Of a DNA stretch of 64,000 bases, positions 1-8,191 are shown one piece after another. Location: the NCBI GenBank assembly GCA_900314725.1, contig OMWJ01000007.1, positions 32,163 to 96,162 on the forward strand, given 5' to 3'. This stretch comes from an uncultured Bacteroidales bacterium (GTDB lineage Bacteria > Bacteroidota > Bacteroidia > Bacteroidales > P3). The notes under the pieces are model-generated. The model had not been told where the DNA came from. It was given only the letters and a program-made list of their open reading frames with translations, and made no database searches. The translations under genes and the position numbers were made by a program. Positions within the stretch are counted from its first letter, which is position 1; every line of letters begins with the position of its first letter.

Positions 1-234
1 ACCTACAAATTCAAAACTTACCTTATCGTTCAGCCTTTTGTTCTCCATAGTGATGGAAACTTTATCTAAATCGGCAAGGTTTGCAACTTTTTTCTCGGTT
101 TTCTTTACCTTTTTCTCTGCTTTTTCAAGGAAAGAACCAGCCTTTGAGCTTTTCTTTTCTTTCCTGTTGTTCTGTGAAAATGTAACACCGAAACTCAACA
201 ACATTACCATTAAAAATAAGAATAATTTTTTCAT
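1..234 (-). CDS. Exported protein of unknown function, N-terminal part only
   Basis: The first 78 codons of a leftward gene are present and the rest lies left of the window. The start is the ATG at 234, followed by a typical signal peptide: a KK n-region, a hydrophobic stretch of about 15 residues, and a likely cleavage after FS. The mature part begins with a very basic, Lys/Glu/Ser-rich segment (about residues 22-50) and then a more ordinary sequence ending in KVSFEFVG at the window edge. The reading frame is open to base 1. Export follows from the signal sequence. No family can be assigned from so short a piece. Confidence 0.7.
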   Translation of the reverse strand, partial: MKKLFLFLMVMLLSFGVTFSQNNRKEKKSSKAGSFLEKAEKKVKKTEKKVANLADLDKVSITMENKRLNDKVSFEFVG

Positions 235-364
235 CTTTTGTTTCTCCCTTTTTAGTTTTTGTTTGTTAATAATTTCTGAAAATTTATTTTTATGGGGCAA
301 GGGTAGTAATTATATTTTAATAAACAAAGCAAAATTTAAATATTTTTTGTTATGAATTAATTAT

Positions 365-457
365 TGAAAAAAAAGAGTTGGATTTGAGAAAAAAAGATCA
401 ACTCTTTAGGGTAAAAAGACTTAGTCTTTTTTTCTCAAAACGAAGACTTTTTTTGAT
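365..457. repeat. 21-22 bp phased repeat array R1
   Basis: Four degenerate A/T-rich units begin near 373, 394, 416 and 437. Bases 413-431 form a near-perfect palindrome with arms AAAAAGACT and AGTCTTTTT around one T. Bases 372-380 (AAAGAGTTG) can pair with CAACTCTTT further right. The array lies between two divergent genes. It is the same element type as R2-R8. Confidence 0.75.
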
Positions 458-600
458 GGAAGTCAGACAAGTGAAACCCATAAGCAAAAATCATAGAATA
501 CACACCTGAAGCAGAGGGAGGCTGATAAGCTCTTTTCTCTTTTTCATAAAATAAATTTATTAAAATCTGTCTTTATGTGTTACTTTGCTTAAAAATATTG
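458..600. other. Non-coding stretch between R1 and the next promoter
   Basis: No credible gene or known RNA motif is visible. The leftward strand gives only short open frames that run into the repeat array, with no initiation context and low-complexity K/S/L-rich products. This segment completes the roughly 400-base gap between the first two genes. Confidence 0.5.
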
Positions 601-608
601 TAACTTTG
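601..608 (+). promoter_or_regulatory. Bacteroidota -7 element TAACTTTG
   Basis: TAACTTTG matches the TAnnTTTG consensus 33 bases before the ATG at 641. No clear -33 TTTG is seen at the usual spacing. Confidence 0.55.
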
Positions 609-640
609 CGAAAATTTTCAAAAGAAATAGTTTTAATATT

Positions 641-1573
641 ATGGATAACAATAACCTTAACAATCTTAAAGAGCAAATAAGAGATATTTACGATAATATT
701 CTTGCTCTTCAATTACCAGAAAAAGAAGATAATCCTCTTTACATTCAAAAACTTGATACGCTTTTATCTAACGTGCAAGAGTTAATCAATCAGAATAAAC
801 AGATTATCAATCAGAATGAAAAGACACATTCTTTGCTTGAGAACTTGATAGAGAAGCAAAAAGAAGTTGTTGTTTTGAATGCTAAAAAAGAAGATGAGCA
901 ACCTATTAATATAAAGGAAGAAGAACCTTTGGATATTTTCGTTTTGCAGGAAGAGAATTTGGAAAATATCAAGCAAGAAGAAGTTGAAAAGAAAGAAGAG
1001 CCTCAACAAGAGGAAGTAAAGCCAAAGCAAGAAGAAGTAAAGCAGGAGCCTGAATCTCAACCAAAGCAAGAAAAAGAGACTTCTTCTGTGTTGGAATTCT
1101 TACACAAAAGAGTTATAAAAGACAATCCGTCTAAAAATATCTCGGAATCAAAAAGCAAGGAAAGAAAATCTGAAAGTGTTACCGCAACTTTGAATAGTTT
1201 GTTTGCAGACAGTGAAGAAGAAAATATTGAGACAAAGGAAGAAAAACCTGTAACTCTTTTTGACAATAAAGAAGAAAAAGACAAAGCAGATGTTCTTGTG
1301 GATAAACAAGAGTCAATAGGAGACAAATTTGCTTCACAAACAAAGAATGATTTGCGCGTTGCCATAGGAATAAACTATAAGTTTATGTTTATAAACGATT
1401 TATTCTCTGGCGATATAAAAGAATATGAAAACTTTATCAACCAATTGAATGAAAAAACTTCTTTCTCTGCTTCAATGGAGGTGATAAATCAAAAGCGTTC
1501 TGTTTTCAAGTGGGCTACTACTTCTCCTGCATACGCAAACCTTGTTGATATAATTCAAAAAAGATTTGAGTAG
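641..1573 (+). CDS. Acidic coiled-coil cytoplasmic protein of unknown function
   Basis: The product is 310 residues with no signal peptide or membrane segment. Residues 1-80 look like a coiled coil rich in Leu, Asn, Gln and Lys. Residues 90-230 are low-complexity, dominated by Glu, Lys and Gln, with repeated QEEVK-like units. The last 75 residues are an ordinary folded sequence (containing IGINYKFMFINDLF), which resembles a C-terminal domain seen in uncharacterised Bacteroidota proteins. Its stop lies one base before the ATG of gmk, so the two are almost certainly cotranscribed. A scaffolding or envelope-linked role is possible but unproven. The ATG is well placed behind a TAACTTTG promoter element. 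Confidence 0.8.
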   Translation: MDNNNLNNLKEQIRDIYDNILALQLPEKEDNPLYIQKLDTLLSNVQELINQNKQIINQNEKTHSLLENLIEKQKEVVVLNAKKEDEQPINIKEEEPLDIFVLQEENLENIKQEEVEKKEEPQQEEVKPKQEEVKQEPESQPKQEKETSSVLEFLHKRVIKDNPSKNISESKSKERKSESVTATLNSLFADSEEENIETKEEKPVTLFDNKEEKDKADVLVDKQESIGDKFASQTKNDLRVAIGINYKFMFINDLFSGDIKEYENFINQLNEKTSFSASMEVINQKRSVFKWATTSPAYANLVDIIQKRFE

Positions 1574-1574
1574 A

Positions 1575-2147
1575 ATGAAAGAAACTACATCTCTTATCAT
1601 ATCAGCTCCTTCAGGGACAGGCAAAACAACAATACTGAATTATCTTTTTGAAACTTTTCAAGGTAGGTTCTCCTTTTCTGTATCTGCCACTACGCGCAAA
1701 CCAAGACAGGGAGAAGAACATGGTAAGCATTACTATTTTATATCACAACAAGAGTTTGAAGAAAAGATAAAGAACGATGAGTTTTTGGAATATGAAAGCG
1801 TGTATGAGGGGCTGTATTATGGTACCCTCAAGAGCGAGATACAACGAATTAACGATGAAGGCAAGATTGCTGTGTTTGATGTAGATGTTAAAGGTGGTGT
1901 AAATATAAAAAACAACTTAAAAGACAAGGCTCTTGCTGTTTTTTTGATGCCTCCTTCAATTGAAGAACTAAAAAAACGTCTTCAAGGTCGTAATACCGAA
2001 TCAGAAGAAACTCTTAACAAACGTTTGCAAAGGGCAGAAATGGAAATATCTTACTCAAAACATTTTGATAAAATTATCATCAACGATGATTTAGATTTAG
2101 CCATAAAAGAATGTACAGAACTTGTCAAAGAGAAATTTAATATCTGA
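1575..2147 (+). CDS. gmk: Guanylate kinase
   Basis: The enzyme phosphorylates GMP to GDP with ATP in purine nucleotide synthesis. The P-loop SAPSGTGKTT is at residues 10-19. It is followed by the GMP-binding segment SATTRKPRQGE and a conserved Y-Y-F motif, then the lid region with RLQGRNTESEE. The length of 190 residues is normal for the family. The start chosen is the ATG at 1575. An in-frame TTG nine bases upstream would overlap the preceding gene and is not needed. It forms an operon with the preceding coiled-coil gene. Confidence 0.97.
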   Translation: MKETTSLIISAPSGTGKTTILNYLFETFQGRFSFSVSATTRKPRQGEEHGKHYYFISQQEFEEKIKNDEFLEYESVYEGLYYGTLKSEIQRINDEGKIAVFDVDVKGGVNIKNNLKDKALAVFLMPPSIEELKKRLQGRNTESEETLNKRLQRAEMEISYSKHFDKIIINDDLDLAIKECTELVKEKFNI

Positions 2148-2163
2148 CAAAGTATTATATAAA

Positions 2164-2195
2164 TTTTGTAAAAAACGAAAAAAGATTTACTTTTG
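2164..2195 (+). promoter_or_regulatory. pheS promoter, TTTTG-N19-TACTTTTG
   Basis: A -33 TTTTG (2164-2168) and a -7 TACTTTTG (2188-2195) are separated by 19 bases, a near-ideal Bacteroidota promoter. Transcription should begin around 2200. This rules out the in-frame TTG at 2193 as the pheS start and supports the ATG at 2217. Confidence 0.75.
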
Positions 2196-2216
2196 CAAAA
2201 TAATATTTTTGGGAAA

Positions 2217-3251
2217 ATGGAAGAAATAATTAACAAACATATTGAAAAGATTAAACAAATATCTTCCGCAACAAAGGAAGAATTAGAAAATCTTAGAATA
2301 GAATATCTTGGAAAGAAAGGTGTGATGAGCGATTTGTTTGCAAAGTTTAAGGAAGTTGCACCTGAGAAAAGAAAAGAATTGGGTATAAAACTTAATGAAC
2401 TTAAGCAGACAGCACAATCAAAGATAGAGGAACTCAAAGAACTTACGGAAGCAAAAGCTGAAGAAATGAGACCAAAAGAAGATCTTACCAAACCATTGGA
2501 AAGTATTTCTTTGGGATCTACTCATCCATTGACTTTAGTTAGAAAAGAGATTGTTGATATATTTTCTCGTATCGGATATATTGTGCAGGAAGGTCCGGAA
2601 GTAGAAGACGATTGGCATGTTTTTTCTGCTCTTAACTTCCCTCCTGAACATCCTGCAAGAGATATGCAAGACACATTCTTTGTAGAAAATGGCCGAGCAG
2701 ACGGTAATGATATTCTTTTGCGAACTCATACTTCTTCTGTTCAGGTACGTACAATGGAAAGAATGAAACCTCCTATTCGTATTATTGCTCCAGGTAGAGT
2801 TTTTAGAAATGAAGCAATATCTGCAAGAGCTCATTGTATCTTCCATCAAGTAGAGGGATTATACATAGATAAAGGTGTTTCTTTTGCTGACCTAAAACAA
2901 AACCTGCTTTACTTTGTGAAAGAGATGTTTGGAGAAAATACACAAATACGTCTGCGTCCATCTTATTTCCCATTTACAGAGCCAAGTGCTGAAATGGATA
3001 TTTCTTGTACTATCTGTGGAGGAGAAGGTTGTAATATCTGTAAGCATACAGGATGGTTAGAGATAATGGGTTGTGGAATGGTAGATCCAAATGTTTTGGA
3101 AGCATCTGGCATAGATAGTAAAGTATATTCAGGCTTTGCATTCGGAATGGGAATAGAAAGAATTGCGATGTTGAAGTATGATGTAAAAGATTTAAGGCAA
3201 TATTTTGAAAATGACATCCGTTTTTTAAATCAATTCTCTTCAGAGATATAA
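2217..3251 (+). CDS. pheS: Phenylalanyl-tRNA synthetase alpha subunit
   Basis: The subunit is 344 residues and charges tRNA-Phe as part of the alpha2beta2 enzyme. The N-terminal coiled-coil arm (about residues 1-85) precedes the class II catalytic core. The core has THTSSVQVRTM, the RPSYFPFTEPSAEMD motif and the motif 3 sequence GMGIERIAML. Four cysteines (C264, C267, C272, C275) form a CxxC-x4-CxxC knuckle inserted before the GCGMVDPNVL motif. This probably binds zinc and is, as far as I recall, found in PheS of this phylum. pheT is not adjacent, so the two subunit genes are unlinked here. The gene has its own promoter and a strong terminator. Confidence 0.97.
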   Translation: MEEIINKHIEKIKQISSATKEELENLRIEYLGKKGVMSDLFAKFKEVAPEKRKELGIKLNELKQTAQSKIEELKELTEAKAEEMRPKEDLTKPLESISLGSTHPLTLVRKEIVDIFSRIGYIVQEGPEVEDDWHVFSALNFPPEHPARDMQDTFFVENGRADGNDILLRTHTSSVQVRTMERMKPPIRIIAPGRVFRNEAISARAHCIFHQVEGLYIDKGVSFADLKQNLLYFVKEMFGENTQIRLRPSYFPFTEPSAEMDISCTICGGEGCNICKHTGWLEIMGCGMVDPNVLEASGIDSKVYSGFAFGMGIERIAMLKYDVKDLRQYFENDIRFLNQFSSEI

Positions 3252-3278
3252 GAAAGGGGATTAAATTACAATATAAGA

Positions 3279-3322
3279 AAAGAAAGGACAGCGTTATTGA
3301 ATCGTCCTTTCTTTGTTTTTTT
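3279..3322. terminator. Terminator between convergent pheS and LRR genes
   Basis: An 11-bp stem (AAAGAAAGGAC at 3279-3289 with GTCCTTTCTTT at 3304-3314) is followed by a T-rich tail. It lies 28 bases after the pheS stop and just before the end of the convergent leftward gene, so it may serve both. Confidence 0.85.
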
Positions 3323-3343
3323 GATAATAGGAGAAGAAATTCC

Positions 3344-4351
3344 CTAAAACTTTATTCTATCAAAGAACATTTTTAAGTACATCTTTATTGTAATCTTATG
3401 CAAAGGAACTTGTTTCCAACCTTCTGCTTTTTTGTATTTCCTTAAAGCATAAAAAGGAACAAAAACTCTTATCTTTGAATTATTAATATCAAATATAGAG
3501 GTCCGGGCTCTTGGAGGTGTTTTGCTTTTTGAAATTAGCGTCTTAAAATTATCACATCCCCAAAAAATTCTTTTTCCTACTCCTTCTATATGTTTAGGTA
3601 ATACTATGCGTTCTAAGGAAGGACAGTCTTCAAAAGCGTAACTTCCGATATATGTTAGTTTTTTCAATCCCATGATTTCCTGCAACTTGCTGCAACAAGA
3701 GAAACTTAAAGCACCTATCTCTTCTAAGCTTTTAGGAAAAGTAACCTTTTTTAGATTGCAACAGAAAGCAAAGGCAGCAGTTGAAATGTTCTTATATCCA
3801 CGAGGTATGCTTATCTCTTTTAATGAGTAACATCCAACAAATGCATACCGTTCTATCTTGGTGGCTTTCTTAGGTAGGTTAATCTCTTTCAAATTAGTGC
3901 AACCGCAGAAACAACCGTCGCTTACTAATGTTAGGTTATTGGGCATTACAACTCTTTCCAATTTTGTACAATATTCAAAAGCACTTTCGCCAATATAGGT
4001 TACACTCTCCGGAATAACTATTTCTTTTAAATTATCACACTTGGCAAAAGCGTAAGCTCCAATTCTTTTTATACCATAATCAAGTTGTATTCTCTCTAAT
4101 TTCTGACATTTACAAAAGCAACTTGCGGGTATAATCTCTAAATTTCCTCCTAAATGAACTTCTTTTAGTCCTGATTCTTCAAAAGCAGAAGAATACATTA
4201 CTTTAACTTTTTCCAATCCGCTTACTTCTGTAAGATTTTCACACAAAGCAAAAGCCTCCCTACCTACAGCTGTTGCTCCTGTTGGAATAGTGAAAGATGT
4301 TATACCCTTATCGTTTCTAAAGGCTTTAAAAGGAATACTCTTTGAACTCAT
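3344..4351 (-). CDS. BspA-type leucine-rich-repeat protein
   Basis: The product is 335 residues made almost wholly of LRR_5 repeats of about 23 residues, with recurring signatures such as IGAYAFAKCDNLKEIVIPESV. There are about eleven units from residue 15 to 290. Such repeats occur in surface adhesins and in many proteins of unknown role. No signal peptide, lipobox or T9SS sorting tail is visible, so this copy looks cytoplasmic unless export is unconventional. The ATG abuts the stop of the upstream lipoprotein gene (TAAATG), implying translational coupling. The C-terminal 40 residues are basic and lie outside the repeats. Confidence 0.88.
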   Translation of the reverse strand: MSSKSIPFKAFRNDKGITSFTIPTGATAVGREAFALCENLTEVSGLEKVKVMYSSAFEESGLKEVHLGGNLEIIPASCFCKCQKLERIQLDYGIKRIGAYAFAKCDNLKEIVIPESVTYIGESAFEYCTKLERVVMPNNLTLVSDGCFCGCTNLKEINLPKKATKIERYAFVGCYSLKEISIPRGYKNISTAAFAFCCNLKKVTFPKSLEEIGALSFSCCSKLQEIMGLKKLTYIGSYAFEDCPSLERIVLPKHIEGVGKRIFWGCDNFKTLISKSKTPPRARTSIFDINNSKIRVFVPFYALRKYKKAEGWKQVPLHKITIKMYLKMFFDRIKF

Positions 4352-4531
4352 TTAACACTCATCTGTCTTTTCTTCATTAGGTTGCGTGCCTGGAGCAGCT
4401 TTTTCTATTGTGCTTTTCTTGATATTGTTTCCACCTTCATAACAATCTCCATCACAAGAGGAGATCAATGAAGCAGCAAACACAAAAGCAATAACTACAA
4501 AAACAGATTTAATAAAAACTAATCTTTTCAT
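4352..4531 (-). CDS. Small lipoprotein
   Basis: This 59-codon gene has a clear lipoprotein signal: MKRLVFIKS, a hydrophobic stretch, then LISSC, with the lipid-bearing Cys at about residue 25. The mature part is only about 35 residues, is rich in Glu, Lys and Asn, and carries three further cysteines (two soon after the lipobox and one at the C-terminus). Its stop is immediately followed by the ATG of the LRR gene, so the two form one unit. The function is unknown. Confidence rests on the well-formed signal and the tight coupling. Confidence 0.7.
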   Translation of the reverse strand: MKRLVFIKSVFVVIAFVFAASLISSCDGDCYEGGNNIKKSTIEKAAPGTQPNEEKTDEC

Positions 4532-4610
4532 ATCTGTACATTATTTTCTTTTATAACGCTAATAAGGCTCAAAAATTTTAATCAATCTTTATTTTCTATA
4601 TAAATTTTCT

Positions 4611-4706
4611 TCGTTTTTGAAAAAGAAAACACCGTTTTTGTAATCGAAAAAGCTCGTTTTTAAAAAAGAAAACGCCGTTTTCAGATTAGAAAACGGCGTT
4701 TTTTGT
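4611..4706. repeat. 21-22 bp phased repeat array R6
   Basis: Units beginning GAAAA occur at 4626, 4647, 4669 and 4690, with spacings of 21, 22 and 21. The cores are CACCG, AGCTCG, CGCCG and CGGCG flanked by A and T runs. The last two units are mutually inverted and form the folE terminator. Confidence 0.75.
4663..4705 (-). terminator. folE terminator formed by repeat units
   Basis: A 14-bp perfect stem pairs 4670-4683 with 4690-4703 around the 6-base loop AGATTA. Read leftward, it ends in a run of six T (complement of 4663-4668), 25 bases past the folE stop. T runs flank both strands, so it could act in both directions. Confidence 0.85.
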
Positions 4707-4727
4707 CTAAAATTGGGCGTTATTGGT

Positions 4728-5345
4728 TTAAACAAGATTAACACCAATCAATCTTAAGAATTCTGCTCTTGTTTTTTCGTCTTTTTTGAATGCACCTATA
4801 AAATCAGATGTGGTAGTTATGGAGTTCTGCTTTTGAACGCCGCGCATACTCATACAAAGATGTCGTGCCTCTATTACGACAGCAACACCTAAAGGATTAA
4901 GAGTGTTGTGTATGCAAGTAAGTATTTCTCTTGTCATTCTTTCTTGCACTTGTAAGCGACGAGCAAAGCAATCTACAACTCTTGGAATCTTACTTAAGCC
5001 GACAATAGTCCCGTTTGGAATATAAGCAACATGAGCTTTGCCAAAGAAAGGAACCATGTGGTGTTCGCAAAGAGAATAAATCTCAATGTCTTTTACGATG
5101 ACCATTTGTTTATAGTCCTCCTTGAACATTGCAGAACGAAGTATTTCTGCTGGATTTGTATCATAGCCATGTGTGAAAAACTCCATCGCTTTTGCAACTC
5201 TTTCAGGAGTTTTTAACAGACCTTCTCTTTGAGGGTCTTCTCCCAAAAGTTTAAGTATCTCTCTATAATGAGAGGCAAGCTGTTCGGTAGTTTGAGAATT
5301 ATATCTTTCTATCTTTTCGTATCCGTGTTGAAGATTGTCGTTCAT
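4728..5345 (-). CDS. folE: GTP cyclohydrolase I
   Basis: The enzyme converts GTP to 7,8-dihydroneopterin triphosphate, the first step of folate and pterin synthesis. The product is 205 residues. Zinc ligands are visible as C93 in [10 protein letters not shown] and C164 in HLCMSMRGV. The active-site segment [23 protein letters not shown] lies between them. It is transcribed alone from a TATCTTTG promoter that overlaps the terminator of the upstream gene and ends in the R6 hairpin. Confidence 0.97.
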   Translation of the reverse strand: MNDNLQHGYEKIERYNSQTTEQLASHYREILKLLGEDPQREGLLKTPERVAKAMEFFTHGYDTNPAEILRSAMFKEDYKQMVIVKDIEIYSLCEHHMVPFFGKAHVAYIPNGTIVGLSKIPRVVDCFARRLQVQERMTREILTCIHNTLNPLGVAVVIEARHLCMSMRGVQKQNSITTTSDFIGAFKKDEKTRAEFLRLIGVNLV

Positions 5346-5372
5346 GTTAAATATTTCTTATAAAATAATTTG

Positions 5373-5401
5373 CAAAGATACAAAAACCCGCCTTTATACA
5401 A
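5373..5401 (-). promoter_or_regulatory. folE promoter overlapping an upstream terminator
   Basis: Read leftward, the -7 element is TATCTTTG (complement of 5373-5380). A TTG 18 bases upstream (complement of 5399-5401) falls in the loop of the terminator hairpin of the preceding gene. Confidence 0.65.
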
Positions 5402-5414
5402 TAATAAAGGCGGG
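5382..5414 (-). terminator. Terminator of the Omp28-like T9SS gene
   Basis: An 11-bp G+C-rich stem (CCCGCCTTTAT with ATAAAGGCGGG, 5387-5397 and 5404-5414) is followed leftward by TTTTTG. It lies 27 bases beyond the stop of the leftward gene ending at 5442. Confidence 0.85.
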
Positions 5415-5441
5415 AAAAATTTAAAAAATTATGATAACAAC

Positions 5442-7244
5442 TTATTTGCTAATGTTAAGTCTGTTGCTAACCATACCGTTGTTTGTAACGATACGAACGA
5501 AATAAACTCCATTTGTTAAGGATGTAGTATTTATGTTGATATTGTTATCTCCTGAGTTAAGATTGTATTCTCCTAAATTTAATACTTCTCTACCCATAAC
5601 ATCTACAACAGATATTTTTGCTCTATCTGACTTTCCTAAGTTTATTGCTAAGACAGTGTTGTTAGTTGCAGGATTTGGATAAAGGATAGATTGGCAAATG
5701 TTGTCATTAGCCTCATTTATACCAACAGGAATATTGGAAGCGTAGAAGTCAATAGTTTCACCAGCACCAAATTTTCCATTAGAACGATACATTTCTTCTC
5801 CTGCTCCATTTAGTATAGAATAGTTTCCTGTTCCTTTTGTATTGTTGATACCATCGCCACCTGCATCTACTATTGAGAATAGATAACAACCATCAGAAGG
5901 AATATTTAAAACAACTGTATCTTTTCTTATTGCACCGTCAGCATAAGGACCACCTTGTTGAATTACGTTGTTGTTCATATCATAAACAAACCAAGTAACT
6001 TCACTTCCTTTTTTATCTGTTTTTAATAACAAGGTTGGACGACCAGAAGTTTGACTAATAGCCTTTTTTGTATGTCCTTGAACAGAAGTTTGTCCATTAT
6101 AATCAACTCCATTTATTTTTGTTATAGTAATGGTATAGTTGTTATTTGTACCTAATGTAGCAAGAATATATCCAAAATCAACTGTTGTTGTAGCAAATGT
6201 TGCTACATTCTCATTTACTGTTATTGTTTTTGAATCGTTAGTTAATTGATTTGTACAGTTCAATTCCAAAGATGTGATAGGAACACCAATATTCTTTATA
6301 ATTGCTTTTACGGAAACAGAGTCTATACAACCCAAAGGGTCAGTAAAAATAACATCATTGACTGTTGCATTTTCACTATCAATATTTGTATAAGTAGGCA
6401 TAACTTTTACTCCATTATAAATATTTGGAGAATTCAAAGAAGAACAGCCTTCTTGACTCAAGTCTGCAACAAAAACAGCAAGATTCATATTTTCTATATC
6501 AACATTAACATCACCTATTGTTTGAGGTAGAGTGTATGTATAATCTTTTGAAACAAATGTTCCAGCAGGTATTGTTCCTTCTGTATTTGCTGCTATAGTT
6601 TCACCCCATTGTCCAGTAATAAGATCTCTAAGCATATGCATGTGCATATATTGTCCATCTTCTGTTATTTGAGATTGATTATAAGGACCATAATTTGCTT
6701 GAGGACCTTTAACATAGTCTTGTAAAAGAGCTACATTAAGACTACTACCATTTTGACCAGTAACATCACTTGTGTAATAAACTTCTACATGAATAGTCAT
6801 TACTCTTGTTAAAAAATCTATTTCTGCAGTAGCAGCAACATTAACAGGAGAAGTTGTGTTTACTAATGAGTTAGCCTCAGTTGAAACATTGTAATCATTA
6901 GAATAATAATTGATGATTTTGCAATTATTATTTGTTTTTCTATTCATAGTAAAAGCAGGATAACCACTTAATGCAACTTGATTCGCAAGGGAATTTCCCC
7001 ATTGTGTTGTATATCTTGCAGCATACACACCTTGATGTATGTTTATTACAACTGTTCCTGGATAATAATCTGCCATTTCGTTAAGCCATTCATGACCAGC
7101 AGGGCAATAACCACAATTTACTCCTGTATATTCTTCAAAAACAAGGTGTTTGTTTTGAGGATTTGTGCTTACTATTGTTGGAGTTTGAGCAAATAATACT
7201 ATAGCAAGCACACTAAAGATTAAAGATAAAAATAATTTTTTCAT
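5442..7244 (-). CDS. Omp28-like secreted protein with T9SS sorting domain
   Basis: The protein has about 600 residues and a signal peptide (MKKLFLSLIF to LFAQ). A thioredoxin-like Omp28 domain follows, with EEYTGVNCGYCPAG carrying a CxxC pair and INIHQGVYAA. The middle holds beta-rich Ig-like or adhesion segments. The last 80 residues are a type A T9SS sorting domain (SILYPNPATNNTVLAINLGK to GVYFVRIV and SNRLNISK). The protein is therefore predicted to cross the outer membrane through T9SS and be held on or released from the surface. The start is the ATG at 7244. An upstream in-frame TTG would add eleven residues before the signal and is unlikely. Confidence 0.9.
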   Translation of the reverse strand: MKKLFLSLIFSVLAIVLFAQTPTIVSTNPQNKHLVFEEYTGVNCGYCPAGHEWLNEMADYYPGTVVINIHQGVYAARYTTQWGNSLANQVALSGYPAFTMNRKTNNNCKIINYYSNDYNVSTEANSLVNTTSPVNVAATAEIDFLTRVMTIHVEVYYTSDVTGQNGSSLNVALLQDYVKGPQANYGPYNQSQITEDGQYMHMHMLRDLITGQWGETIAANTEGTIPAGTFVSKDYTYTLPQTIGDVNVDIENMNLAVFVADLSQEGCSSLNSPNIYNGVKVMPTYTNIDSENATVNDVIFTDPLGCIDSVSVKAIIKNIGVPITSLELNCTNQLTNDSKTITVNENVATFATTTVDFGYILATLGTNNNYTITITKINGVDYNGQTSVQGHTKKAISQTSGRPTLLLKTDKKGSEVTWFVYDMNNNVIQQGGPYADGAIRKDTVVLNIPSDGCYLFSIVDAGGDGINNTKGTGNYSILNGAGEEMYRSNGKFGAGETIDFYASNIPVGINEANDNICQSILYPNPATNNTVLAINLGKSDRAKISVVDVMGREVLNLGEYNLNSGDNNININTTSLTNGVYFVRIVTNNGMVSNRLNISK

Positions 7245-7281
7245 AAATTTAATATTTAATAAATGTTTATAATTCAAAGCA

Positions 7282-7289
7282 CAAAAATA
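7282..7289 (-). promoter_or_regulatory. -7 element TATTTTTG for the Omp28-like gene
   Basis: The complement of 7282-7289 reads TATTTTTG, 38 bases upstream of the ATG at 7244. No clear -33 element is seen. Confidence 0.5.
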
Positions 7290-7362
7290 GTACTTTTTTT
7301 GCTAATGAATACTTTTTTTTGTAAAATTTTGATTTATTATAGATAAAATGGAATAAAAATTG

Positions 7363-7370
7363 TAATTTTG
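7363..7370 (+). promoter_or_regulatory. -7 element TAATTTTG
   Basis: TAATTTTG lies 26 bases before the ATG at 7396 and matches TAnnTTTG. Confidence 0.6.
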
Positions 7371-7395
7371 CCTTTTGGAAATTAATAATAAATAA

Positions 7396-8130
7396 ATGAA
7401 TAAAAAAATGAAAAAGCTAGTTTTAAGCATTGGAGTTTTAGCTCTTATCGTTATGGCAGGTTTTTCTGCAATGGCTCAACAAGGAAAATGGGCAGGATTA
7501 GTAAAATACAAACTTACTTGGACAGGAAATGTTCCTCAAGGAGTACCAGAGGAATGGGAGGTAAAAGTTTTTGAAAATCTTGCAGGTCAGGTTGATTTAT
7601 CTACTATGGGTTTAGGTAAAAGCATAGCAAATGCTAACAATAATGTTGTTATGACTTTGTTTGACTTTTCAATGATACCAGATGAAGGACCATACGAAGG
7701 AATGTCTGGTAAGTGGTATGTTAAGAGCAAAATAACAGAAGAAAAACTAAAAGAAATGCTTAAAGACACCAAATATGAATATACAGGTAAGAAAAAAGAA
7801 ATAGCAGGATTACAATGTGAAGAAGTGCTTGCTATATTCAAGGATGCAGAAGGTGAAGAAGTAAAAGAAACTATATATGTTACCAAAGAGATAGGACCAA
7901 AAATGGATCTTACAACTTATCCTGGTTTAGATGCTTTTCCAATGGAGTATCCTTTGAAGTTTTCCGATGCATTGTCTGTTACTTTTACAGCATCAGAACT
8001 TTTGAAAGGAAAAGTGAAAGATACAGACCTTATGCTTGAATCTGGATATGAAGAAATCAGTCAAGAAGATTTAAGCGATATGCTTAGAGTTCTATTTGGT
8101 GGTGGCGGAGAAGACGAAGAAGATATGTAA
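7396..8130 (+). CDS. Exported protein, possibly DUF4412-like
   Basis: The product is 244 residues with a signal peptide (hydrophobic core LVLSIGVLALIVMAGFSAMA, cleavage before QQ). The mature part has the pattern KYEYTGKKKEIAGLQCEEVLA followed by ETIYVTKEI. This resembles periplasmic DUF4412/GLPGLI-type proteins of Bacteroidota, in which K-x-I-x-G-x-x-C precedes a strand. I infer a periplasmic or outer-membrane-associated role and cannot name a function. The tail is strongly acidic (GGGGEDEEDM). A weak hairpin terminator separates it from ftsK. Confidence 0.75.
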   Translation: MNKKMKKLVLSIGVLALIVMAGFSAMAQQGKWAGLVKYKLTWTGNVPQGVPEEWEVKVFENLAGQVDLSTMGLGKSIANANNNVVMTLFDFSMIPDEGPYEGMSGKWYVKSKITEEKLKEMLKDTKYEYTGKKKEIAGLQCEEVLAIFKDAEGEEVKETIYVTKEIGPKMDLTTYPGLDAFPMEYPLKFSDALSVTFTASELLKGKVKDTDLMLESGYEEISQEDLSDMLRVLFGGGGEDEEDM

Positions 8131-8138
8131 TTACATTT

Positions 8139-8174
8139 TAGAGACTTTAAAAGATTAATTTTTTTAAAGTCCCT
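8139..8174 (+). terminator. Weak hairpin between the exported-protein gene and ftsK
   Basis: GAGACTTTAAA (8141-8151) pairs with TTTAAAGTCCC about 12 bases later, with one mismatch. The loop holds a T run but little T follows the stem, so it may only attenuate transcription into ftsK. Confidence 0.5.
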
Positions 8175-8191
8175 AATAAAATAGAAAAACA

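Noticed and set aside
38..355. Rightward open frame of 105 codons at the left edge
   Set aside because: It is Phe/Ser-rich and lies antisense to a gene with a clear signal peptide, so it is a shadow of that gene.
409..491. Short leftward frame through array R1 with a K/S/L-rich product
   Set aside because: It only reads through the A/T-rich repeat units, has no start context, and similar phantom peptides arise from every array.
2193..2216. Upstream TTG start for pheS
   Set aside because: It overlaps the -7 promoter element and would lie before the likely transcription start.
3344..4351. Surface adhesin role for the BspA-type LRR protein
   Set aside because: There is no signal peptide, lipobox or T9SS tail, so surface location cannot be supported.
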